This document shows positions 56,381 to 64,000 of a stretch of 64,000 nt of DNA, one piece after another. Position 1 is the first letter of the stretch. Each line of letters begins with the position of its first letter. The notes below the pieces were generated by a model. It ran no database searches. It was not told the origin of the DNA and saw only the letters and a program-made list of their open reading frames with translations. The translations under genes and the position numbers were made by a program. Where the stretch lies: assembly GCF_014196595.1 (NCBI RefSeq), contig NZ_JACIEA010000001.1, forward strand, positions 498,845 to 562,844, read 5' to 3'. This stretch comes from Sphingorhabdus rigui. GTDB lineage: Bacteria; Pseudomonadota; Alphaproteobacteria; Sphingomonadales; Sphingomonadaceae.

Positions 56381-56396
56381 CTGTTTTTAAAAACAG
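56381..56396. promoter_or_regulatory. Perfect 16-bp palindrome CTGTTTTTAAAAACAG between mreB and mutL
   Basis: Arms CTGTTTTT and AAAAACAG abut with no spacer. The spelling CTGT-N8-ACAG matches the enterobacterial LexA box, though alphaproteobacterial LexA normally prefers GTTC/GAAC-N7-GTTC. It lies 68 bases before mutL and 78 bases before mreB. Its function is unproven. Confidence 0.45.
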
Positions 56397-56463
56397 ATAT
56401 TTGGCTGGAGTGCGAACGATTAAGGAGTCGCTTGGGCTGTGCGCTTGGGCTAGGAACCTGCAT

Positions 56464-58296
56464 ATGTCAATAAGAAGACTCCCTGAAAACCTGGTCAACC
56501 GCATAGCCGCCGGTGAAGTGGTGGAAAGACCAGCCAGCGCGTTAAAAGAGCTGGTCGAAAACGCCATCGATTCGGGCGCCCGTAATATTTCGGTGCGGCT
56601 GGGTGCGGGCGGCATCGACTTGGTCGAAGTCACCGATGATGGCTGCGGCATGTCGCCTGCCGACATGGCGTTGGCATTGGAACGCCACGCGACGTCGAAA
56701 CTACCTGATGAAGATATCGAAATGGTTTCGACTTTGGGTTTCCGGGGGGAGGCTTTGCCATCCATCGCCAGCGTGTCCAAAATGACGCTGGAAAGTAGGC
56801 CAGCTGGCGCCGAAGGCTGGACGCGGACGGTGGACCATGGCGTGGTGACAGGTGAGGGGCCTGCCGCACTGCCGCATGGCACACGCGTTCGCGTTGAAAA
56901 TCTGTTTGGCAATGTGCCTGCCCGCCGCAAATTCCTGCGCAGTGCGCGTGCCGAATATGCCGCCGCGCTCGACGCCATTAAGCGGCTGGCGATGGCGCGG
57001 CCGGACATTGGCTTTACCGTTGAACATGACGGCCGGCGCGTGCTGGCGGTGCAACCCACCAGCGCGCGGTCCGAACGCGTCGCCGCGCTGACCAGCGGGG
57101 AGCTTATCGACAATAGCGTTGCACTTGATTTTGAACGCGAAGGCGTGCGCCTTGGCGGGGTAGCGAGCCTGCCCACCTATAATCGCGGCGTTGCCGACCA
57201 CCAGTTCCTGTTCGTCAATGGCCGTCCGGTAAAGGACCGCCTGCTGATTGGCGCTGTGCGCGGCGCTTATGCCGAAATGCTGGCGCGGGACCGGCATGCG
57301 GTGGTGGCGCTGTTCATTGATCTGCCGCCGACGCAGGTCGACGTAAACGTCCATCCGGCAAAGACCGAAGTCCGCTTTCGCGAACCAGCGTTGATCCGCG
57401 GCATGATCATATCGGGGCTGCGCCATGCGCTGGACCAGTCCGGTTTCCGCGCGGTGCAACGACCATCGGCGGACGCGCTTGCCGCATGGCAGCAGGAACC
57501 GATCCAGACCGCGCAAGGCGATATTTTTGCGAAACCTGCTGCCGCGATAGGATCTGGCTATCAGGGGCAATATGGCCAGCGTCCGACTTATCCGTCGGCA
57601 TATGAAAACCGCAGCAGCTTTGCCGATTTGGGCGCGATCCCGGGCGAAGACCTTGCGCCTTTATGGGGCAGGGCCGCCGTCGCCCACGAACCCGTGCCCG
57701 AACGCGCCAGCCACCCGCTTGGCGTCGCGCGCGGGCAAGTGGCCAACACCTATATCGTTGCCGAGGCCGAAGACGGCCTTGTCATCGTTGACCAACATGC
57801 CGCGCATGAACGGCTCGTGCTCGAACGGATGCGCAAGGCGATGGTGGCGGCAGGCGGCGCGGTGCCGTCGCAAGCGTTGTTGCTGCCGCAAGTCGTTGAA
57901 CTCGATGAACCCGCCTGCGACCGGCTGGAGGCGCGGGCCGATGAACTGTCCGCATTTGGACTAGACCTCGAACGCTTTGGCCCCGCTGCCATGCTCGTGC
58001 GCGCCACGCCAGCGGTGTTGGGTGATGGCGATGCCAAGGGATTGCTGGAAGATCTGGCCGACGACCTTGCCGCTTATGATGAAGCCTTGTCGCTAAAAGA
58101 ACGCATCGACCATGTCGCCGCAACGATGGCCTGCCACGGCTCCGTCCGCGCTGGCCGTGTGCTGTCAGTTACGGAAATGAACGCCCTGCTCCGCGAAATG
58201 GAAGTCACCCCGCACAGCGGGCAGTGCAACCACGGCCGGCCAACTTGGGTGAAGCTGGCGTTGGGTGATGTGGAAAAGCTGTTCGGCCGGAAGTGA
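56464..58296 (+). CDS. mutL: DNA mismatch repair protein MutL
   Basis: 610 residues from MSIRRLPENLVNRIAAGEVV; upstream in-frame codons are not conserved. The GHKL ATPase motifs are LKELVENAIDSGA, DDGCGMSP and GFRGEALPSIAS. The C-terminal endonuclease motif DQHAAHERLVLE (443-454) is intact, with ACHGSVRAGR (556-565) and CNHGRPTW. This is the nicking type of MutL, consistent with the absence of MutH in alphaproteobacteria. It couples MutS mismatch recognition to excision. It is divergent from mreB and convergent with the next gene. Confidence 0.96.
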   Translation: MSIRRLPENLVNRIAAGEVVERPASALKELVENAIDSGARNISVRLGAGGIDLVEVTDDGCGMSPADMALALERHATSKLPDEDIEMVSTLGFRGEALPSIASVSKMTLESRPAGAEGWTRTVDHGVVTGEGPAALPHGTRVRVENLFGNVPARRKFLRSARAEYAAALDAIKRLAMARPDIGFTVEHDGRRVLAVQPTSARSERVAALTSGELIDNSVALDFEREGVRLGGVASLPTYNRGVADHQFLFVNGRPVKDRLLIGAVRGAYAEMLARDRHAVVALFIDLPPTQVDVNVHPAKTEVRFREPALIRGMIISGLRHALDQSGFRAVQRPSADALAAWQQEPIQTAQGDIFAKPAAAIGSGYQGQYGQRPTYPSAYENRSSFADLGAIPGEDLAPLWGRAAVAHEPVPERASHPLGVARGQVANTYIVAEAEDGLVIVDQHAAHERLVLERMRKAMVAAGGAVPSQALLLPQVVELDEPACDRLEARADELSAFGLDLERFGPAAMLVRATPAVLGDGDAKGLLEDLADDLAAYDEALSLKERIDHVAATMACHGSVRAGRVLSVTEMNALLREMEVTPHSGQCNHGRPTWVKLALGDVEKLFGRK

Positions 58297-58313
58297 CCGA
58301 ACAGCTCTCATAT

Positions 58314-59588
58314 TCAATGCCCTAAAGAGAGCTTGGCGAACAATGTGAAGCCCATGGGGTTGCTGCCATAGGCTCCGTCCAAGGCATTCGGCTTGGCATA
58401 TGCCGACACTGTGCCGCCCAAGGCAAGGTTCAGTGGGCCGGTCAGCGGTAGGCGATAGGCGTAGCCTGCCTGCAACTTGCTCACCCGAAAGGGAACTTCA
58501 TGCAGCGGATCGTCGTGATCCGGAAAAAGCTCGTCATTTTTCACATTTTCAAAACGGCCAAAGACCGTGTGGTGGTCGTCAATGTCCCAATTTGCTTCAA
58601 GCAGATAGGCGGTCAGCGTTGGTCCGGGATCACGGTTTTTGGCAGAGAAAGCAGCCGTTGCCGTCAGGCCCTTACCATTGGCATAATGCGCGCTTGCGGT
58701 TGTGCGATGCTCGTTTTCATCGGGGTGGATCGTGAATTCCGGCTGCTTCAAAAAGCCATGGCTGACTTGCAATGCCCATTGCGGCGAAGGGTTGAATGTC
58801 GCGCGGACCGACCAACTGTCGAAACGTGGCTTTTCGATATCCCAGCGATCCTCATCGGGCTCGCGCCCCGTGAACACCGAACCCTCCAATTGAAACTGCC
58901 GCGTCGAAATACCTGCTGTGGCCACGCCATAAGTGATGTGGCTGCTGTCGAACCAATGGTGGGTGATCGGCGCCTCAGGATTCAGCTTGGCCGAGCCGCG
59001 GTGCATGAAGGCGCTTGGCCCCAAAGCCGGTTCGCCGACAGGGCCACCGTAGAGGAACAGGCTGGCGTCCTGCGCAATGTCGACGTCGATCCGGGCAGCG
59101 AGCTCCATAAACAGATCATGCGGATGCTGCCGGTCGACCAATGGCTCGCCACCTGCCGTTTCGCCGGTCGCAAACAGATTGGGATAGCCACGATTGGCCA
59201 TTAAAGGCTCAGCGCTCAACATGGACTTGAACTGGAAACGGCCGCCCTCAAATTGGCGTTCGGCGGTCAGCATAGCCATCGACTGCACATATGTCTTGTC
59301 GTCGCCACGTGGTCCCGACTGGTCGGTGGTGACGCCCCAGGCATAGCCATGCGCCATGACCATCCAGTCCTTTACGACGGGCAAATGAAGGCCGTGCATA
59401 CCGCCTTCGTTGCCCGGCAAGCGCGATGTGCCTGAGCCTTCGGCAGGATTGTCGGAGGTGGCGGCAGGCATCTCCGCCATGTCATGGCCCATCTTTGCAT
59501 GGTCCATCTGGTTGTGATCCTGCGCAACGGCAGGGGTTGCGTGAAGGGCAAGCGCGCACACGCCCACCCATAAAATCGGCATTTTCAT
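58314..59588 (-). CDS. Predicted outer-membrane beta-barrel protein with Met/His-rich N-terminus
   Basis: 424 residues from MKMPILWVGVCALALHATPAVAQ (signal peptide; ribosome site AGGGAT). A Met/His/Asp-rich stretch DHNQMDHAKMGHDMAEM follows, typical of copper-binding exported proteins. The rest shows alternating amphipathic strands (FKSMLSAEP, WALQVSHGF, TATAAFSAKN, GYAYRLPLTGPLNLALGG) suggesting a porin-like barrel ending ...LFAKLSLGH. Specific function is unknown. A small Cys/His/Met protein gene lies just upstream on the same strand, suggesting a two-gene metal-handling unit. Confidence 0.68.
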   Translation of the reverse strand: MKMPILWVGVCALALHATPAVAQDHNQMDHAKMGHDMAEMPAATSDNPAEGSGTSRLPGNEGGMHGLHLPVVKDWMVMAHGYAWGVTTDQSGPRGDDKTYVQSMAMLTAERQFEGGRFQFKSMLSAEPLMANRGYPNLFATGETAGGEPLVDRQHPHDLFMELAARIDVDIAQDASLFLYGGPVGEPALGPSAFMHRGSAKLNPEAPITHHWFDSSHITYGVATAGISTRQFQLEGSVFTGREPDEDRWDIEKPRFDSWSVRATFNPSPQWALQVSHGFLKQPEFTIHPDENEHRTTASAHYANGKGLTATAAFSAKNRDPGPTLTAYLLEANWDIDDHHTVFGRFENVKNDELFPDHDDPLHEVPFRVSKLQAGYAYRLPLTGPLNLALGGTVSAYAKPNALDGAYGSNPMGFTLFAKLSLGH

Positions 59589-59633
59589 ATAATTATCCCT
59601 GTAGATTGAATGACAATAAAGGTCGTTCAAATC

Positions 59634-59951
59634 TCAGCTTCGCGGCGGGGGTATTGTTGGCCTTGCGATCGTGCCCAAAAGTTCATGGAGCAGGGCGCTT
59701 TGCCGAACACACGGCAGTGACGCCAACTGAAATACCGCAAAGCCAGGGGAAACAGGCGCAATACAGCCGATGCAGCCATGGAGCTGCACAGCTTTGCCAC
59801 GCTCCTCGGCATCATCGTCTTGTGTACCCATCGGCATACCGTGACAATCGGCCGGCATTGCTTCAGACGCTGCCACCGGCGTGACCGGCACCGCAAGTGC
59901 GGGCAGGGCCAAACCAAACAGGAATATCGCAAGGAAGAGGTTGCGGAACAT
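59634..59951 (-). CDS. Small exported Cys/His/Met protein, CopL/DUF2946-like
   Basis: 105 residues from MFRNLFLAIFLFGLALPALA (signal peptide); a start 12 codons earlier is possible. The mature part has ADCHGMPMG and QLHGCIGCIAP, a potential metal-binding pair of clusters, resembling small periplasmic proteins that accompany copper resistance genes. Similarity is by pattern only. It lies 45 bases before the Met/His-rich outer-membrane protein gene, likely in the same transcript. Confidence 0.55.
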   Translation of the reverse strand: MFRNLFLAIFLFGLALPALAVPVTPVAASEAMPADCHGMPMGTQDDDAEERGKAVQLHGCIGCIAPVSPGFAVFQLASLPCVRQSALLHELLGTIARPTIPPPRS

Positions 59952-59985
59952 AGGCAGTCGGTTAGCCCATTTATCTTCAACCGTC

Positions 59986-60006
59986 ATCCTGAACTTGTTT
60001 CAGGAT
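59986..60006. repeat. REP-like short inverted repeat
   Basis: Perfect 8-bp stem ATCCTGAA / TTCAGGAT with loop CTTGT, preceded by CCGTC. The pattern GTCATCC(T/C)GAACTTGTTTC resembles short dispersed repeats common in sphingomonad and other alphaproteobacterial intergenic DNA. It lies between ychF and the downstream Cys/His/Met gene and could also act as a transcript end. Confidence 0.5.
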
Positions 60007-60048
60007 CTTAATTTTACTTAACGGTGTGGACGTGAAACCACACGCTCT

Positions 60049-61149
60049 TTAGACATTAAATCGAAACAGCATGATATCCCCGTCTTTGACGAGATATTCC
60101 TTGCCTTCCGAACGCCACTTGCCTGCTTCTTTCGCGCCGGCTTCGCCGTTGAATTGGACATAGTCATCAAAGGCCATGGTTTCGGCGCGGATGAAGCCTT
60201 TTTCAAAGTCGCTGTGAATGGCGCCCGCGGCGTTAGGGGCGGTATCGCCTTGGTGGATAGTCCACGCGCGCGCTTCTTTCGGGCCGACGGTGAAAAAGGT
60301 GATGAGGTGAAGCAGTTCATATCCAGCGCGGATAACGCGGGCGAGGCCGGTTTCGGTCAGACCAAGGTCTTCCAGAAACACTTCGCGGTCTTCGGCGGGC
60401 ATGGTGGAGATTTCCGCTTCGATCGCGGCGGAGACAACAACGGCTTCTGCGCCTTCGGCCTTTGCCTTTTCAAACACGCGTGCCGACAATGCATTGCCGT
60501 TCGCTGCGCTCGCCTCTTCGACATTGCACACATATAATACGGGCTTTGCGGTCAAAAGCTGCGCCATCTGGAAATGCCGTTCTTCTTCGGCATCGTCGCG
60601 CTTGGTCAGGCGCGCTGGCTTGCCTTCGCGCAGCAGGTCCAGCGCACGGCTTAATACCACCGCACTGATCTTGGCTTCCTTGTCGCCCTGCGTGCCCTTT
60701 TTGATCAGGTTCGGAACGCGTTTTTCAAGGCTTTCCAAATCGGACAGCATCAATTCGGTTTCGACGGTCTCGGCGTCTGAAATCGGATCAATCTTGTTAT
60801 CGACATGCTGGATGTCGTCATCTTCAAAGCAGCGTAGCACATGCACAATGGCATCGACTTCGCGGATGTTGCCCAAAAATTGGTTGCCAAGGCCTTCGCC
60901 TTTTGACGCGCCGCGCACAAGGCCGGCGATGTCGACAAAGCCCAGCTGGGTTTCGATAATCTTTTGGCTGCCGCCGATTTTGGCGATTGTTTGCAAGCGC
61001 GGGTCAGGGACGGCTACGTTACCGATATTGGGTTCAATCGTGCAGAACGGATAGTTCGCCGCTTGCGCTGCTGCCGTTTCGGTCAGTGCATTGAACAGGG
61101 TGGACTTGCCCACATTGGGAAGGCCCACAATACCGCATTTGAAACCCAT
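60049..61149 (-). CDS. ychF: Redox-responsive ATPase/GTPase YchF (OLA1 family)
   Basis: 366 residues from MGFKCGIVGLPNVGKS; the longer ORF adds 40 unconserved codons and the GAGGAA ribosome site supports this start. The P-loop GLPNVGKS is at 9-16, with FCTIEPNIG (switch I), DIAGLVRGASKGEGLGNQFL (switch II), and a C-terminal TGS domain ending in GKEYLVKDGDIMLFRFNV. It binds ATP and ribosomes. It is downstream of pth, the common ychF-pth neighbourhood. Confidence 0.96.
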   Translation of the reverse strand: MGFKCGIVGLPNVGKSTLFNALTETAAAQAANYPFCTIEPNIGNVAVPDPRLQTIAKIGGSQKIIETQLGFVDIAGLVRGASKGEGLGNQFLGNIREVDAIVHVLRCFEDDDIQHVDNKIDPISDAETVETELMLSDLESLEKRVPNLIKKGTQGDKEAKISAVVLSRALDLLREGKPARLTKRDDAEEERHFQMAQLLTAKPVLYVCNVEEASAANGNALSARVFEKAKAEGAEAVVVSAAIEAEISTMPAEDREVFLEDLGLTETGLARVIRAGYELLHLITFFTVGPKEARAWTIHQGDTAPNAAGAIHSDFEKGFIRAETMAFDDYVQFNGEAGAKEAGKWRSEGKEYLVKDGDIMLFRFNV

Positions 61150-61240
61150 AATTTCCTCGTCACAAAATGAATGAAGCGGCCCTAGGCGACGTTCGGCAGC
61201 AAGTCCATCCAATGCGATGGCGCAAATATCGTTAAACGGC

Positions 61241-61813
61241 TTAGTCCTGCTGCAAACGCATGGCGACATCGTTCATGAAGCGGACGTCATCGCCCTTGGC
61301 CAGCCAATCGGCTTCGGCCGATACAGCGCCCAATAGATCCGCCAAATCGTCGATTTCGCTTTTGTGGAAATTGCCGAGCACATAGCCCGTCACGCGGTCG
61401 TTATTGCCGGGATGGCCAATGCCAAGGCGGACACGGCGAAAATCGGCGCCAATATGGTCGGTTATTGAACGGATGCCATTATGGCCAGCCGCGCCGCCGC
61501 CAAATTTGATCTTCACCTTGAACGGCGCGAGGTCGAGCTCGTCGTAAAAGACCGTGACGTCTTTGGGTTCAAGCTTATAGAAATCCATCGCTGCGCGCAC
61601 GCTGCGGCCGCTTTCGTTCATGAACGTCGCGGGTTTGAGAAGAATGATTTTTTCGGATCCGAGCCGAAGTTCCTGCACCCAGCCCAAAAATTTCTTGGCG
61701 GGTAATGGCAGGTCGTGAATTTCGGCCAGCGCATCAATCGCCATGAAGCCGATATTGTGCCGGTGCATCGCATAGGTGGCGCCTGGATTACCGAGACCTA
61801 CCCATAATTGCAT
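61241..61813 (-). CDS. pth: Peptidyl-tRNA hydrolase
   Basis: 190 residues. The opening MQLWVGLGNPGATYAMHRHN contains N8 and the catalytic H19 (YAMHRHNIGF region), FYDELDLAPFKVKIKFGGGAAGHNG carries the catalytic Asp and substrate site, and the end is KGDDVRFMNDVAMRLQQD. It releases peptides from prematurely dropped peptidyl-tRNA. It is flanked by rplY upstream and ychF downstream on the same strand, a conserved ribosome-quality gene group. Confidence 0.96.
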   Translation of the reverse strand: MQLWVGLGNPGATYAMHRHNIGFMAIDALAEIHDLPLPAKKFLGWVQELRLGSEKIILLKPATFMNESGRSVRAAMDFYKLEPKDVTVFYDELDLAPFKVKIKFGGGAAGHNGIRSITDHIGADFRRVRLGIGHPGNNDRVTGYVLGNFHKSEIDDLADLLGAVSAEADWLAKGDDVRFMNDVAMRLQQD

Positions 61814-61890
61814 CGCGCTTGTCCCTTGGGGGAATATCCGGGGCGGGCCGAAACCCAGCCCCGGAGATGAATTTAAGCTTCGCCTTCGGC

Positions 61891-62196
61891 TTATGCGCCC
61901 TTTGCGGTGCGCAGGAAGTCAACATGAATCGGGCGATCGCTGACAGGATGAAATGCAACATCCTTTGGAACTGTAAGCTGTTTTTTGCCACCAAGTTCGA
62001 TCTCGACAACGCTGTCCGAAAAATGGCCAGTCATCAAAAGTTTGACGAGAGCCTTTTCCTCAACATGGATGAGTTCGGGTTCTTGCTTGTTGCCGTAAAT
62101 GACGGCGGGCACTCGGTTTTGACGACGCAATTCGCGGGAGGCTCCCTTGCCGGCCGCATTGCGAGTCTCTGCCGACAATGTCAGCTGATCGCTCAT
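61891..62196 (-). CDS. rplY: 50S ribosomal protein L25, short form lacking the CTC domain
   Basis: 101 residues. The N-terminal 5S rRNA-binding domain is complete: [58 protein letters not shown]. Most alphaproteobacterial homologues continue for another 90-120 residues (TL5/CTC domain) with an acidic tail. Here TAA follows FLRTAKGA, then in frame come AEGEA and a second TAA, which look like the last residues of a long form. This suggests deletion of the second domain. It is upstream of pth. Confidence 0.9.
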   Translation of the reverse strand: MSDQLTLSAETRNAAGKGASRELRRQNRVPAVIYGNKQEPELIHVEEKALVKLLMTGHFSDSVVEIELGGKKQLTVPKDVAFHPVSDRPIHVDFLRTAKGA

Positions 62197-62306
62197 GTTT
62201 ATTCTCCAAAAAAAGTTACCTTGCCGCCACGCCTCCAGGGATGACCATGCACGGCAAGCGCGCGCCTATATGCAGCTTATGCCAGAAAAGCAAGCTTCGT
62301 GCGGAA

Positions 62307-63083
62307 TCAGAGCAACGCTTTGTAGAGGCTGAACATGCTTGTCGCGATCAGGACGATGCTGACGGCGAACAACAACATGCGTGGCTGGATTCGTTTGGCA
62401 ACCATCGCGCCGAACGGAGCCGCCAGTAATCCGCCAAGCAACAGACCGCCGGTGACAACCGTAAACGCCTCTAGTCCAATCGTCAGGATGAAGGTCATCG
62501 ACACGGCAACCGTCAGGAAAAACTCCGCTGTATTGACGGTGCCAATGGTTTTGCGGGGATCAGCGCCTTGGATCAGCAAGTTGGACGTAACGACCGGGCC
62601 CCAGCCACCGCCACCCGATGCATCCAGAAAGCCGCCCACAAGACCAAGCGGCATCGTCACCTTGGGATCGCGGGGCTTGTGCTCATGGGTGAAGTCCCAT
62701 GCCTTATACAGCAGGTAAAAGCCGATGAGCGTTAGATACCCCATGACAAACGGGCGCGCTGCCTCTGTATGGATATTCGCCAAAAGATACGCGCCGGTGC
62801 AGCCGCCAATCACGCCCGGAATAGCGATGCGGGCAAACAGCTTCCAATCGACATTTTTGTGCAACACATGGCTGATGCCCGATGCGCCGGTCGTAAACAT
62901 TTCGACAAAATGCACGCCAGCAGATGCGCGGGCAGGGGCAACGCCCATGACGCTGACCAACAATGTGCTGCAAATGACGCCAAACGCCATTCCAAGCGCG
63001 CCATCGACCAACTGCGCGGCAAAGCCGACCGCGACATAAGGCACGACGGCAGACCAATCGATATTGGCAATATAGTCAATCAT
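62307..63083 (-). CDS. TSUP-family (TauE/SafE) sulfite/organosulfur permease
   Basis: 258 residues with about eight transmembrane helices. The family motif is VGFAAQLVDGALGMAFG with ASAGVHFVEMFTTGASGISH, and the second repeat carries VGGFLDASGGGGWGPVVTS. TSUP proteins move sulfite, sulfoacetate or other small anions. It lies 123 bases after an Rrf2 regulator gene on the same strand, suggesting regulation by sulfur or Fe-S status; substrate unassigned. Confidence 0.88.
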   Translation of the reverse strand: MIDYIANIDWSAVVPYVAVGFAAQLVDGALGMAFGVICSTLLVSVMGVAPARASAGVHFVEMFTTGASGISHVLHKNVDWKLFARIAIPGVIGGCTGAYLLANIHTEAARPFVMGYLTLIGFYLLYKAWDFTHEHKPRDPKVTMPLGLVGGFLDASGGGGWGPVVTSNLLIQGADPRKTIGTVNTAEFFLTVAVSMTFILTIGLEAFTVVTGGLLLGGLLAAPFGAMVAKRIQPRMLLFAVSIVLIATSMFSLYKALL

Positions 63084-63206
63084 CCAAGTCTCGCCTTTTG
63101 CGCTGGAACAACGAATGCATAATCGGGAGTCCGTTCTTTGGCCACCGCTTTGTATCTCACGAATTTGTTTGGAGCGCCCAAGAATGTGTTTAGCGCGGTG
63201 AGTGGA

Positions 63207-63644
63207 TTATTCCGCAGCTTGTGCGAATGCCTCAGCATCAACATTATCGCACAGATTGATCCCGTCCAACAGGTCCGCGGTCTTGTCGCGTACCTGAAGC
63301 ATGAGTGCCCGGGTGCGGCAATTTTCTTCCTCGACGCAATTCTTGCATGTCTCATGCGCATAACGGCTGGCACAGGGGACCAAAGCCAAAGAACCGCGCA
63401 TGATGCGGATGAGGTCGCCATAGCTGATGTCGATGGGGGCCACGCCCAGCCAATATCCGCCGTCCTTGCCGCGTTGTGATGCGACCAGCCCCGAACGTGT
63501 CAGTTCGGATAAAATCACGGTCAGGAATTTGGGTGGAATCTTTTGTGCCTCGGCAATATCGGCGAGCTGCACAGGCCCTTTGCCGAAATGGTCCGCAAGA
63601 TGCTGCATGGCGCGTATCGCGTAGCGGGTTTTTTGGGACAGCAT
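63207..63644 (-). CDS. Rrf2-family transcriptional regulator
   Basis: 145 residues from MLSQKTRYAIRAMQHLADHF; the longer ORF adds unlikely sequence. The winged-helix DNA-binding region is QLADIAEAQKIPPKFLTVILSEL...GLVASQRGKDGGYWLG. The C-terminal part has four cysteines, CASRYAHETCKNCVEEENC, which may ligate an Fe-S cluster as in IscR/NsrR, though spacing differs. Divergent from a TonB-receptor gene, with two perfect palindromes in between that are candidate operators, and upstream of a TSUP permease gene. Confidence 0.9.
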   Translation of the reverse strand: MLSQKTRYAIRAMQHLADHFGKGPVQLADIAEAQKIPPKFLTVILSELTRSGLVASQRGKDGGYWLGVAPIDISYGDLIRIMRGSLALVPCASRYAHETCKNCVEEENCRTRALMLQVRDKTADLLDGINLCDNVDAEAFAQAAE

Positions 63645-63709
63645 TATTTGCTTTTGCGCCGGATGGCCTGTTTTTTCAACCCAGCAAGTAGACAAAGTAG
63701 CAATAGTTT

Positions 63710-63759
63710 GAATTTCGTGCCGAAATTCTGGTCGGTCGGCTTTCAAATGCAGTTGCATT
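63710..63759. promoter_or_regulatory. Two perfect palindromes between the Rrf2 and TonB-receptor genes
   Basis: Site 1 is GAATTTCG-TGC-CGAAATTC (63710-63728) with perfect 8-bp arms. Site 2 is AATGCA-GT-TGCATT (63746-63759) with perfect 6-bp arms. Both lie in the 186-base divergent region, about 65 and 102 bases from the Rrf2 start, a typical operator position. Binding by the adjacent Rrf2 protein is an inference. Confidence 0.6.
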
Positions 63760-63830
63760 GCAAAAGGTGTCGGCATAGCGTGTTATGGTAAACGAGGCTC
63801 AGGGGTGAGCCAAAATAACCGGGGGATAAT

Positions 63831-64000
63831 ATGAAACACTCAAAAACCGCGATTCTGTTGTTGGCGACGTGCCTGACCACGCCTGCCTTTGCGCAGGATG
63901 CATCGCCGCCAACCGCTGCTGAAACCGTGGATAATGGCGCCGCGATCATCGTAACGGGTTCGCGCATCAAGCAGGATCCGGCCAAGAGCGCGCTGCCGTT
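63831..64000 (+). CDS. TonB-dependent receptor, N-terminal fragment (runs off window)
   Basis: The ATG is preceded by ribosome site GGGGGATAAT. The visible 56 codons encode a signal peptide (ILLLATCLTTPAFAQ) and a TonB-box region IIVTGSRIKQDPAKS, the usual start of sphingomonad TonB receptors. The gene continues past the window edge, so the ligand cannot be judged. The divergent Rrf2 regulator may control it. Confidence 0.85.
   Translation, partial: MKHSKTAILLLATCLTTPAFAQDASPPTAAETVDNGAAIIVTGSRIKQDPAKSALP

Noticed and set aside
61150-61269. 40-codon N-terminal extension of ychF
   Set aside because: YchF proteins start at MGFKCGIVGLPNVGKS, and a GAGGAA ribosome site precedes that ATG.

Overview
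The window reads as chromosomal DNA of a moderately GC-rich alphaproteobacterium, most likely a sphingomonad (Sphingomonadaceae: Sphingopyxis, Sphingorhabdus or a relative). This is inferred from three TonB-dependent receptors (one partial), a plant/alphaproteobacterial-type glutamate-cysteine ligase, an endonuclease-type MutL, an mreBCD-mrdA-rodA cluster, and an AGGAGTT...AACTCCTG-CCA tRNA-Trp. No rRNA operon, CRISPR array, phage or complete transposon was recognised.

Layout. 1-3.3 kb: end of a DEAD-box RNA helicase, then a tight aminotransferase / thioesterase / lipoprotein-methyltransferase run. 3.3-16.4 kb: translation genes on the minus strand (tRNA-Trp, secE, nusG, rplK, rplA, rplJ, rplL, with apt beyond rplL). 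They are interrupted three times: by two plus-strand membrane-protein genes between tRNA-Trp and secE, by a tesB-type thioesterase between nusG and rplK, and by a 6.5-kb block of catabolic and transport genes between rplA and rplJ. 16.5-23.3 kb: TonB receptor, gshA, rsmE, ubiA and an aldo/keto reductase. 23.3-31 kb: a phosphate module. ppk-ppx is divergent from a TonB receptor-phytase pair, and a three-unit Pho-box-like repeat lies between them. 31-34.5 kb: hotdog thioesterase, a hydrolase/flavin-reductase fusion, hppD and a VOC protein (tyrosine/aromatic catabolism), then tRNA-Leu(CAG).

34.8-50.6 kb is an accessory interval between tRNA-Leu and tRNA-Lys(CTT). It holds a GlcG-like protein, an AT-rich leader, a 3455-residue repeat autotransporter translationally coupled to a TIGR03032/DUF4915-like gene, a SOUL heme-binding protein, a fragment of a mannose-6-phosphate isomerase gene, and an orphan virB10-virB11 pair. 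The last two look like debris of rearrangement or of a decayed element beside tRNA-Lys.

50.8-64 kb: the cell-shape operon mreB-mreC-mreD-mrdA-rodA with ATGA-type overlaps, divergent mutL, a small metal (copper?)-associated outer-membrane pair, ychF-pth-rplY (L25 in a short form), a TSUP permease with an Rrf2 regulator, and the start of a third TonB receptor. Two perfect palindromes lie between the Rrf2 and TonB-receptor genes.

The most distinctive items are the giant two-architecture autotransporter with its coupled partner, the Pho-box-centred polyphosphate/phytate module, the fused hydrolase-flavin reductase whose hydrolase half appears to lack catalytic residues, and the previously unlisted manA remnant beside the orphan T4SS genes.
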